A stretch of 29,483 nucleotides of DNA from a virus, in IMG/VR virus record IMGVR_UViG_3300018080_001728, positions 1-29,483 of that record; one strand, written 5' to 3'. Under the pieces are notes generated by a model, which had not been told where the DNA came from, did not search any database, and worked only from the letters and a program-made list of their open reading frames with translations. This document shows positions 8,343 through 15,208 of the stretch, piece by piece (positions within the stretch are counted from its first letter, which is position 1; every line of letters begins with the position of its first letter). A program made the translations under genes and the position numbers.

Positions 8343-9280
8343 ATTATTTCCATTATTTTTTCAATTACTTTATCTACAGTTGGGTGACACTCGAAAGTAG
8401 GTTTATTCTCTAAACATTTAATTAATAGTGGAACTCCCTGTATGTCACCCCATTCTTTCACACCATATTTCATATCTGATGCACACATTAAAGGACAAGT
8501 CCCACCAACATAATGGTATTTATATTGCTGACCACCATTTCTATATGGTGCTCTAAATTCAGGATTAATTGAACTACCTAATTGAATGATTTCACAATCA
8601 GTAGTTCCTGCCAAATGTAATAAACCTGAATCCATTGTAATAAAACAGATTGATTTATTAATTAAATGCCAACTTTGACTTATAGTTGTTTTGTTCATTA
8701 AATTTAAACCTTTCTTAATTTTAAAATTAAAAATCGGTTTACTAACATTGAAAAATCCTGTTTCACTAGAATCTTTACCTATAGACACTACACTAATACC
8801 TTTGTCATTTAATTTTTCAGTTAGTGTCATCCAATTCACTGCGTCCCAAGTTCTACTTGGCCAATTTTGAACAGGGTGAATTAAAACATATTTTTCAGGT
8901 AAACCATCAATGGGTTCAAATTCGTCAGGAATATAGTCTAGTTCCATCTCATCTTTAGTCAGCATAAATCCTAACTTAATTGCGTGATATTGTCTAATAT
9001 CTATGGTATTGTGTTTAAACTCAATACCACGATTATTTTTTTGACCATTTTCGTAAAATGAATTATGGGTTATAAAATGTTCGTTTATATAATCCATATT
9101 AATAGAGTTGGACTCATAAACTTTTTCAACATACGGATTATGTTTAAATAAGTCAGGATGTTTGGTTACAACAACTACTTTTGAATTGTATGAATGATAT
9201 ATTTTTCGTAGTACTGGTGTTGAACAAAGAGTATCTCCAATAGCATTTGCTTCACTTAAATTTAAACATATCTTTTTCAT
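8339..9280 (-). CDS. GT9 heptosyltransferase-like glycosyltransferase
   Basis: This 313-residue protein matches the ADP-heptose:LPS heptosyltransferase superfamily (GT9, GT-B fold). It has an N-terminal AIGDTLCSTPVLRKI, where the GD pair is the family's catalytic Asp region, a YVLIHPVQNWPSRTW acceptor/donor segment, and FITMDSGLLHLAGT near residues 213-226 for donor binding. Its C-terminus carries four cysteines (C262, C266, C289, C298; CX3C-X22-C-X8-C) followed by a Val-Ile-rich helix. This recalls the iron-finger of TibC-type enzymes but with different spacing. It is the first gene of the minus-strand operon and reads away from the virion-protein gene at 9373. LPS heptose transfer and protein O-heptosylation are both possible. 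Its relatives in the same operon make the second attractive. Confidence 0.8.
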   Translation of the reverse strand: MKKICLNLSEANAIGDTLCSTPVLRKIYHSYNSKVVVVTKHPDLFKHNPYVEKVYESNSINMDYINEHFITHNSFYENGQKNNRGIEFKHNTIDIRQYHAIKLGFMLTKDEMELDYIPDEFEPIDGLPEKYVLIHPVQNWPSRTWDAVNWMTLTEKLNDKGISVVSIGKDSSETGFFNVSKPIFNFKIKKGLNLMNKTTISQSWHLINKSICFITMDSGLLHLAGTTDCEIIQLGSSINPEFRAPYRNGGQQYKYHYVGGTCPLMCASDMKYGVKEWGDIQGVPLLIKCLENKPTFECHPTVDKVIEKIMEII

Positions 9281-9360
9281 ATGGGAAATATAAACAAAAA
9301 AGAGTAAAATTACATATCAAGTTTAATCAATAATCTATTTATGGTAAACCACATCGTGTT

Positions 9361-9370
9361 ATATTTATAA
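9361..9370 (+). promoter_or_regulatory. ATATTTATAA motif before gene 9373
   Basis: The motif lies two bases before the ATG at 9373 and matches similar motifs before other genes here (14509, 15142, 23041, 26642, and 19658 on the minus strand). Read on the other strand it is TATAAATAT, a T4-type late promoter core, which would face the glycosyltransferase operon starting at 9280. Promoter function is inferred from recurrence only. Confidence 0.35.
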
Positions 9371-9372
9371 GA

Positions 9373-9960
9373 ATGTATACCATTGAGATTACATCATTTA
9401 CTGGTACAACTCCGTTTAGTGTTACTATATGTGATATGACACTAACATATTGTTATGTTGTTGCAACAGGTGTATCGTCTGTTCCTGTCACTGTAAATGT
9501 ACCAATGCCGTTAACAGGGGCACCACAATTAATTGTTAAATTGGTAGACGCTAATAATTGTGAATATTTTCAATTATACAAATGTATTACTCCAACACCA
9601 ACTCCAACATTAACACCGACACCAACACCTAGCATGGTGATAGAATGTAATTGTATTACTTTTGATAATTCATCGGGTCTTACAGACTATAATATAAGTT
9701 TAACTCAATGTGATGGTACTATTCTGTATACAACAATTAACGCTGGTGTTATATCATATTATTGCGGTAAATTACCAAGTGCTGACCCTGAGGTAGTTAT
9801 TTCAATAGGATTGCCTTGTGTATCTAATAGTTGTCCCGCACCTGAATTAACTCCGACACCAACACCTACACCATCAAATACGCCTGGAATACCATTCTTA
9901 TTACAGGAAAATGGTTTTTATATTTTACAAGAGGATGGATTTAAGATAAAAATAACATAA
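9373..9960 (+). CDS. Thr/Pro-linker virion protein
   Basis: The 195-residue protein has two Cys-containing beta-type segments, each followed by a Pro-Thr linker. Residues 1-75 (ICDMTLTYCYVV and an NNCEYFQLYKCI end) are followed by TPTPTPTLTPTPTP. Residues about 90-155 (ECNCITFDNSSG and an SNSCPAPE end) are followed by TPTPTPTPSN. The protein ends in two copies of a seven-residue motif (LLQENGF, ILQEDGF). Two similar Ig-like or lectin-like modules joined by O-glycosylatable linkers are inferred. I do not recognise a named family. It sits between the glycosyltransferase operon and a collagen-like gene, which suggests a surface virion protein. Confidence 0.7.
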   Translation: MYTIEITSFTGTTPFSVTICDMTLTYCYVVATGVSSVPVTVNVPMPLTGAPQLIVKLVDANNCEYFQLYKCITPTPTPTLTPTPTPSMVIECNCITFDNSSGLTDYNISLTQCDGTILYTTINAGVISYYCGKLPSADPEVVISIGLPCVSNSCPAPELTPTPTPTPSNTPGIPFLLQENGFYILQEDGFKIKIT

Positions 9961-9999
9961 ACTAATATTTACTAATAACAACTAATAACTACTAATATG
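9961..9999 (+). repeat. Four 10-nt tandem repeats ACTAATANNN in a gene leader
   Basis: ACTAATA occurs at 9961, 9971, 9981 and 9991, exactly one DNA turn apart. The fourth copy runs into the ATG at 9997. The repeat fills the whole gap between the stop of the previous gene and the start of the collagen-like gene. Confidence 0.8.
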
Positions 10000-10764
10000 T
10001 CAGATTTACCAATATCATCGTTACCTTCCGCATCCACAGGGTATTCAGATTCCTTAATGGTTATCGTTAATTACAATCCAATTGCCACTGGTAGAACAGA
10101 GTCCATACCTTTTTCAGCAATAACTGCATCTACAATAGGTACATCGGGTACAAGCGGTGTTGATGGAACTTCAGGAACCGATGGTAGTAGTGGGACAAGC
10201 GGTTCATCAGGTACTGCAGGAACAAGTGGAACATCACCATCAAGTCCATATCCGTATGTTTATGGTCTGTTTACTCAAACAGGTGACACGTCAATATTAA
10301 GTGGTACGACAGAACAATCTATTGTTGATGGTGGTTTAGGTGTATTAACCGTAGGTGCTAACCAATTTCAGATAGGTGATACTTTTCACGCCGAAATCAA
10401 AGGTCATTTATCAAATAATAATGATTTTTTACAATTTAGAGTTAAATCTGATAGTGTTGTTTTAGCGGACAGTACATCAATTCAGTATAACACTAGTGGT
10501 GACGAAACACTTATGACATTAGATATATACTTTATAATACGACAAACAGGTACAACAGGAAATGCTGAAATATTAACAAAAGGATTTTTAAGTACTATTA
10601 AAAATTCTAATTTTAGTGTTAATGGGTACTCATTTGAAAGTACTAATAACACTACTTTTGATACCACCATTGAAAATACTTTAGATGTTACCATTCAGTT
10701 TGATGCAGAAGACCCGCAAACTTATATTTATACCGACTTTTTTATTTTAAACAAACTTTATTAA
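9997..10764 (+). CDS. Collagen-like virion/fibre protein
   Basis: The 255-residue protein starts with a short N-terminal segment (ISSLPSASTGYSDSLMVIVN and then an IPFSAI stretch) of the type that anchors phage fibre or appendage proteins to the virion. Residues about 47-75 are a Gly-X-Y collagen-like stretch of GTS, GTD, GSS and GTA units. The remaining 175 residues form a beta-rich head domain, with an LDVTIQFDAEDP region and an FFILNKLY end, that parallels the end of the protein at 1-687. Such proteins are usually trimers. The next gene, 35 bases downstream, encodes a GT60-type polypeptide GlcNAc-transferase-like protein, so this Ser/Thr-rich protein is a good candidate for its substrate. 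The substrate link is inference. Confidence 0.8.
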   Translation: MSDLPISSLPSASTGYSDSLMVIVNYNPIATGRTESIPFSAITASTIGTSGTSGVDGTSGTDGSSGTSGSSGTAGTSGTSPSSPYPYVYGLFTQTGDTSILSGTTEQSIVDGGLGVLTVGANQFQIGDTFHAEIKGHLSNNNDFLQFRVKSDSVVLADSTSIQYNTSGDETLMTLDIYFIIRQTGTTGNAEILTKGFLSTIKNSNFSVNGYSFESTNNTTFDTTIENTLDVTIQFDAEDPQTYIYTDFFILNKLY

Positions 10765-10799
10765 GTCTATTTTTATTTTATATTTCAATAAAAAGAAAT

Positions 10800-12047
10800 A
10801 TGAAAATATTCGTCCAAATCGCGGCATATAGAGACCCACAACTTATCCCAACTTTAGAATCAATGTTAAAATACGCTAAGTTTCCAAAAAACTTACGTAT
10901 AGGTATTTGTCGTCAGTATCATCCTGAAGATGGATTTGACAATTTAGATAAATACAGAAAAGATAAAAGGTTTAGAATCTTAGATGTTTTATATTCAGAA
11001 TCAAAAGGTGTTTGTTGGGCAAGAAATCAAGTACAACAACTTTACGATGGTGAAGAATATACTTTACAGATAGATTCTCACATGAGATTTGAAAAAGAGT
11101 GGGATGTAGAATTAATCAAAATGATTAAACAACTCCAAGATAAAGGATTTGAAAAACCTTTACTAACAGGTTATGTATCATCTTTTGACCCCGACAATGA
11201 CCCTGCAGGTAGAGTTAAAGAGCCTTGGAGAATGTCTTTTGATAGATTTATCCCTGAAGGTGCGGTATTCTTTTTACCCGAAACAATACCTGGTTGGCAA
11301 GAATTAACCGAACCCGTACCATCTAGATTTTATTCAGCACACTTTTGTTTTACTTTGGGGCAATTCAGTACTGAAGTACAGCATAACCCTGAATACTATT
11401 TCCACGGTGAAGAAATTTCAATTGCAGTTAGAGCCTATACTTGGGGTTATGATTTGTTTCACCCGCACAAAACTTTGATTTGGCACGAATACACTCGTAA
11501 GGGTAGAACCAAACAGTGGGATGATGATAGACAATGGGTTGATAAAAATAATCATTCACACTTAACAAATAGAAAACTATTTGGTATGGATGGTGAAACC
11601 CAGGAAGGACATGACGGACCTTATGGTTTTGGCCCTGTTAGAAGTTTAAAAGATTATGAAATTTATGCGGGATTAAAATTCTCAAGAAGAGCGGTACAAC
11701 AATATACCTTAGATAAAAACTACCCTCCAAATCCAACAATTTATAACACTGATGAAGAATGGGAAGCAAGTTTTGCGTCCATATTTAAACACTGTATTGA
11801 TATTTCATTTTCACAAGTTCCCGAAGATGATTATGATTTTTGGGTTGTTGCATTTCATGATGAAAAAGATGAAACTATCTTTAGAAAAGATGCTGATTTA
11901 AATGAAATAAAGAGAATGAAAACAGACCCTGACGGATATTGTAAAATTTGGAGAGACTTCCAAACGATACATAAACCAAAGTATTGGGTTGTGTGGCCAC
12001 ATAGTATGTCAAAGGGGTGGTGTGATAGAATAACTGGTAATTTATAA
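10800..12047 (+). CDS. GT60-type polypeptide GlcNAc-transferase-like protein
   Basis: The 415-residue protein matches the GlcNAc glycosyltransferase family (GT60) typified by the Dictyostelium Skp1 hydroxyproline GlcNAc-transferase. The start IFVQIAAYRDPQLIPTLES, the GVCWARNQVQQLYDGEEYTL block, and the DXD-equivalent IDSHMRF (D92, H94) are all family features. FHGEEISIAVRAYTWGYD (residues 201-218) and the downstream WHEYTR (H229) complete the GT-A active site. Characterised members add GlcNAc to hydroxyproline or hydroxyamino acids of proteins, not to lipids. Residues beyond about 260 are an extra C-terminal part of unclear role. It lies directly behind a collagen-like gene, and triple-helical Gly-X-Y proteins are classic glycosylation substrates. 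The true acceptor here is unknown. Confidence 0.8.
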   Translation: MKIFVQIAAYRDPQLIPTLESMLKYAKFPKNLRIGICRQYHPEDGFDNLDKYRKDKRFRILDVLYSESKGVCWARNQVQQLYDGEEYTLQIDSHMRFEKEWDVELIKMIKQLQDKGFEKPLLTGYVSSFDPDNDPAGRVKEPWRMSFDRFIPEGAVFFLPETIPGWQELTEPVPSRFYSAHFCFTLGQFSTEVQHNPEYYFHGEEISIAVRAYTWGYDLFHPHKTLIWHEYTRKGRTKQWDDDRQWVDKNNHSHLTNRKLFGMDGETQEGHDGPYGFGPVRSLKDYEIYAGLKFSRRAVQQYTLDKNYPPNPTIYNTDEEWEASFASIFKHCIDISFSQVPEDDYDFWVVAFHDEKDETIFRKDADLNEIKRMKTDPDGYCKIWRDFQTIHKPKYWVVWPHSMSKGWCDRITGNL

Positions 12048-12056
12048 CATATTAAA

Positions 12057-12809
12057 ATGTATAATGTTATCATATCACTAACAACTATTCCAAACAGGTT
12101 AATATCCCCGCATCAAAATGGAGGTGTAAGACCTGTTATAGACCTATTAGTTAATCAGGATTACCCTTACTATGAAATACATTTTAATATACCTTATGTC
12201 AATAAAAAAACTAATGAAGAGTATAAATTGCCTAATTGGTTATTGGACTATGGTGATAATAAATTAAAAATTTTTAGAACTGATGATTATGGTTCCATGA
12301 CTAAACTTTTACCAACTATTGAGCGTGTAAATGACCCTGAAACAATAATAATTACCGTTGATGATGACTTAAATTATGAGAATGGGTTTATTGAATACCA
12401 TTTAATGAAACGTGAGGTTTACCCCAATTCAGCACTAGGATTTGCAGGTATTGGTAGTATAAATGGGTCTTGTCATTTTTGCACAACTTTAAAAGAAGAT
12501 ACGAGAGTAAAAATTATTGAGGGATACAAAACGGTTTCATATAAAAGAAAGTTCTTTGGTGATGACTTTAAAGAATTTGTTTTAGGTAATTGGAATGATG
12601 ATATGATAATATCAGCATACCTTGGTAAAAATAATATTCATAAAATTGTTATGAACTATAATCGAGATACTGATTTTAGACCACGAGTTGAGTCTTTTCC
12701 TGTAATAGGACATTTACCAAATGAAAGTGGTGGTTGTAATATTTTTAGAACGGAGCAAGTACCCGACAACCACCAACACTACTATAAATTAGGTTATTTA
12801 GAAAAATAA
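12057..12809 (+). CDS. GT-A-like glycosyltransferase
   Basis: The 250-residue protein shows a GT-A pattern. It starts with VIISLTTIPNRL, has a YPYYEIHFNIPY segment and a DYGSMTKLLPT segment typical of sugar-nucleotide-binding folds, then IIITVDDDLNY, where D102-D104 form the metal-binding acidic cluster. GNWNDDMIISAYLG carries further acidic residues near the expected catalytic base. I recognise the general type but not a named family with a known substrate. It lies nine bases after the GT60-type gene, and its stop abuts the ATG of the HtrL/YibB fusion gene at 12810, so the three are probably one transcription unit. Confidence 0.65.
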   Translation: MYNVIISLTTIPNRLISPHQNGGVRPVIDLLVNQDYPYYEIHFNIPYVNKKTNEEYKLPNWLLDYGDNKLKIFRTDDYGSMTKLLPTIERVNDPETIIITVDDDLNYENGFIEYHLMKREVYPNSALGFAGIGSINGSCHFCTTLKEDTRVKIIEGYKTVSYKRKFFGDDFKEFVLGNWNDDMIISAYLGKNNIHKIVMNYNRDTDFRPRVESFPVIGHLPNESGGCNIFRTEQVPDNHQHYYKLGYLEK

Positions 12810-14483
12810 ATGAGTATTACATTAGTTACTGGTTTATGGAATATAGGTAGGGGCGAACTATCTGAAGGTTGGTCACGTTCTTATCAACATTATTTGGATA
12901 AATTCAATCAACTTTTAGATACACCAAATAATATGATAATATTTGGTGATAAAGAACTACAAGAATTTGTTACAAAAAAAAGAAAATCAGAGAATACTCA
13001 GTTTGTAGTTAGAGATTTAAGTTGGTTTAAAAATAATGAGTTTTATAATAAAATTCAAAAAATAAGAACTAACGAAAATTGGTATACTCAAACAGGGTGG
13101 TTGGTTGATTCAACCCAATCTAAATTAGAAATGTATAATCCTTTGGTAATGTCCAAAGTATTTTTATTACATGATGCAAAGATTTTAGATAAATTTAATT
13201 CAGAATATCTTTTTTGGATTGATGCTGGTTTAACAAATACTGTTCACCCTGGTTATTTTACGCATGATAAAGTTTTTGAAAAATTACCAAAATATATTAA
13301 TAAATTTTCATTTGTGTGTTTTCCATATGAGGCGAATACTGAAATACACGGGTTCAATTATAATAGGTTAAATGAGTTATCGGGTAATAAAGTAAATAAA
13401 GTTGCTAGAGGTGGATTTTTTGGTGGACCTAAAAACACAATATCAGATATTAATTCAATTTATTATGGTTTATTGTCAACAACCCTTGATGAAGGTTATA
13501 TGGGAACTGAAGAATCAATCTTTAGTATTATGTGTTATAAACATTCTGATATTATAAATTACTTTGATATTAACGGTGATGGTATGGTTTGGAAATTTTT
13601 TGAGGATTTAAAAAATGATTCATTGGTTATTAAATCTGAAAAACCCAAAGAAATTGTTAATAACAATTTGGACACCAACAAAGTTGGTTTATATGTAATT
13701 ACATTTAATAGTCCAAGTCAATTTGAAACTTTAATAAAATCCATGTTAGATTATGATTCAGATTTTATTGCCAAAACAAAAAAATTCTTATTGGATAATT
13801 CTACGGATTTATCAACAACACCAAGATATATTGAGTTGTGTGAAGAATATGGATTTGAACATATTAAGAAAGATAATATTGGAATTGTTGGTGGTAGAGT
13901 ATTTGTTGCGGAACATTTTAACGAAACTGATTTAGATTTCTATTATTGGTTTGAGGATGACATGACTTTTTATGATAAAAAAAATGAGATATGTAAAAAT
14001 GGGTTTAATAGATATGTTTCAAATTTATATTTAAAATCTTTGGAAATAATTAAAAAAGAAAATTTTGATTTTCTTAAATTAAATTATACAGAATTTTATG
14101 GTGATAATGGTGTCCAGTGGTCTTGGTATAATCTGCCACAGGATAAACGAAAAGAATTATTTCCTGAAAAACAAAACTTACCCATACAAGGTTTAGACCC
14201 TAATGCACCTAGAACTAAATTTAATTCAATAAAAACACATAAAGGGTTATCATATATTGATGGTGAAATATATCTATGTAACTGGCCAATTATTCTAACA
14301 AAAAAAGGTAATTATAAATGTTATTTAGAAACAAAGTGGGCTCATCCTTTTGAACAAACCCTCATGTCTTATTGTTATCAAGAAACTGTTAAAGGTAATG
14401 TAAAACCAGGTTTATTATTACTCACACCAACTGAACATAATCGTTTTGAATTTTATTCCGCTGATTTAAGAAAAGAGTCCTAA
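12810..14483 (+). CDS. HtrL/YibB family protein fused to glycosyltransferase-like domain
   Basis: Residues 1-275 of this 557-residue protein are a full HtrL/YibB domain. It begins SITLVTGLWNIGRGELSEGW, continues with MIIFGDKEL and RDLSWFKNNEFY, then an EYLFWIDAGLTNTVHPGYF block, a VARGGFFGGPK block and GTEESIFSIM. WIDAGL and GTEES are the acidic sites expected of a transferase. In E. coli, yibB lies in the LPS-core region and its function is not established. Residues about 290-557 look like a second GT-A domain (GLYVITFNSPSQFETLIKSM, YYWFEDDMTFYD with DD at 383-384). The fusion supports a glycosyltransferase role for the HtrL domain. It ends a cluster of three glycosyltransferase genes. Confidence 0.8.
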   Translation: MSITLVTGLWNIGRGELSEGWSRSYQHYLDKFNQLLDTPNNMIIFGDKELQEFVTKKRKSENTQFVVRDLSWFKNNEFYNKIQKIRTNENWYTQTGWLVDSTQSKLEMYNPLVMSKVFLLHDAKILDKFNSEYLFWIDAGLTNTVHPGYFTHDKVFEKLPKYINKFSFVCFPYEANTEIHGFNYNRLNELSGNKVNKVARGGFFGGPKNTISDINSIYYGLLSTTLDEGYMGTEESIFSIMCYKHSDIINYFDINGDGMVWKFFEDLKNDSLVIKSEKPKEIVNNNLDTNKVGLYVITFNSPSQFETLIKSMLDYDSDFIAKTKKFLLDNSTDLSTTPRYIELCEEYGFEHIKKDNIGIVGGRVFVAEHFNETDLDFYYWFEDDMTFYDKKNEICKNGFNRYVSNLYLKSLEIIKKENFDFLKLNYTEFYGDNGVQWSWYNLPQDKRKELFPEKQNLPIQGLDPNAPRTKFNSIKTHKGLSYIDGEIYLCNWPIILTKKGNYKCYLETKWAHPFEQTLMSYCYQETVKGNVKPGLLLLTPTEHNRFEFYSADLRKES

Positions 14484-14508
14484 TAAAATTTATTTCTATA
14501 AAGCAAAG

Positions 14509-14518
14509 TATTTATAGA
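14509..14518 (+). promoter_or_regulatory. GTATTTATAG motif before gene 14531
   Basis: This is a copy of the recurring TATTTATA-type motif, 12 bases before the ATG at 14531. It lies in a 47-base intergenic stretch after the glycosyltransferase block. Promoter function is inferred from recurrence. Confidence 0.35.
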
Positions 14519-14530
14519 ATAAAAATATAA

Positions 14531-15109
14531 ATGGAATTCTTTGTCAAAAAAAACGCCACCTTACCGGTACTTAAACTTTCTGTGGTGAAAGATGGTCGCA
14601 GTGATTATAATAGTTTCATGAAAACTATTGAACTTTCGGCTATTTTCTTTTCCATGGTGGATATTGAAACGGGAATACCAAAAATAAGTTCAAGACCGGC
14701 AGGATTTGTTGAAAAGACTTTTTTGGACCCAAATGCTGAAACAGAATATTATATATATTATCAATTTACACCGATTGATACGAATAGGGTTGGTAGATAT
14801 GAAGGTCAATTTATGTTAAGAAATGATGATGGTGTTTTAATCTTACCAATCAGGGAGAAATTATTTATAAATGTGCAAGAATCATTTATCGCAGATGACT
14901 TGGAATATAATTCTTGTTATACTTCAGAATTTCCATGTTGTGTTAATGGGCCTTATACGACAACAACAACTACGGCACCATGTCCAAGTTGTCCGACATG
15001 TCCTGAACCAACACCAACTCCAATACCAACGACAACCACAACAACATTTTTTCCAACGACAACAACAACCACATTTATACCTATAACAACAACCACGACA
15101 TTTTATTAA
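14531..15109 (+). CDS. Structural protein with poly-Thr mucin-like tail
   Basis: Residues 1-135 of this 192-residue protein form a beta-rich domain (MEFFVKKNATLPVLKLSVV, MVDIETGIPKISSRPAG, RVGRYEGQFML) that resembles the N-terminal domain of phage baseplate or receptor-binding accessory proteins. Residues about 136-192 are low complexity: a TTTTTTAP tract, a Cys/Pro section (CPSCPTCPEP), then alternating TPTP and TTTTTT tracts separated by FF and FIP. The tail looks like a mucin-type O-glycosylation target. The gene sits between the glycosyltransferase cluster and DNA polymerase, with its own ATATTTATA-type upstream motif. The structural role is inferred, and no named family is claimed. Confidence 0.65.
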   Translation: MEFFVKKNATLPVLKLSVVKDGRSDYNSFMKTIELSAIFFSMVDIETGIPKISSRPAGFVEKTFLDPNAETEYYIYYQFTPIDTNRVGRYEGQFMLRNDDGVLILPIREKLFINVQESFIADDLEYNSCYTSEFPCCVNGPYTTTTTTAPCPSCPTCPEPTPTPIPTTTTTTFFPTTTTTTFIPITTTTTFY

Positions 15110-15141
15110 TATAGCATTTGACTAAACTATTTTAAGTTATT

Positions 15142-15151
15142 ATATTTATAA
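15142..15151 (+). promoter_or_regulatory. ATATTTATAA motif before DNA polymerase leader
   Basis: This recurring motif is 57 bases before the polymerase ATG and 11 bases before a seven-codon ORF. Its TATATTTA core also resembles the Bacteroidetes -7 element (TAnnTTTG). Inferred promoter. Confidence 0.35.
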
Positions 15152-15162
15152 GGGTAAGGTAA

Positions 15163-15186
15163 ATGTCGTCTTGGTACGGCAGCTAA
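15163..15186 (+). other. Possible leader peptide ORF (MSSWYGS)
   Basis: An ATG at 15163 opens a seven-codon ORF ending in TAA at 15184, within the leader of DNA polymerase, and overlaps the hairpin at 15164-15181. It is too short to judge by coding statistics. Translation is unproven. Confidence 0.2.
15164..15181 (+). promoter_or_regulatory. Hairpin in DNA polymerase leader, possible translational operator
   Basis: TGTCGT (15164-15169) pairs with ACGGCA (15176-15181), giving a six-pair stem with one G-U pair around a six-base loop CTTGGT. T4 DNA polymerase represses its own mRNA by binding a small hairpin just upstream of its start, so an analogous role is plausible. Distance to the ATG is 27 bases. 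Confidence 0.3.
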
Positions 15187-15208
15187 TACACCACTTAAAT
15201 TTTTAATT

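Noticed and set aside
14940-15109. Microsatellite of ACA/ACN triplets
   Set aside because: It is explained by the poly-Thr tail of the coding gene and stays in frame, although slippage there is possible.
9281-15208. tRNA or small RNA genes in the intergenic gaps
   Set aside because: Gaps are short and AT-rich, and no cloverleaf or conserved GGTTCRA T-loop was seen. A covariance search could not be run here.
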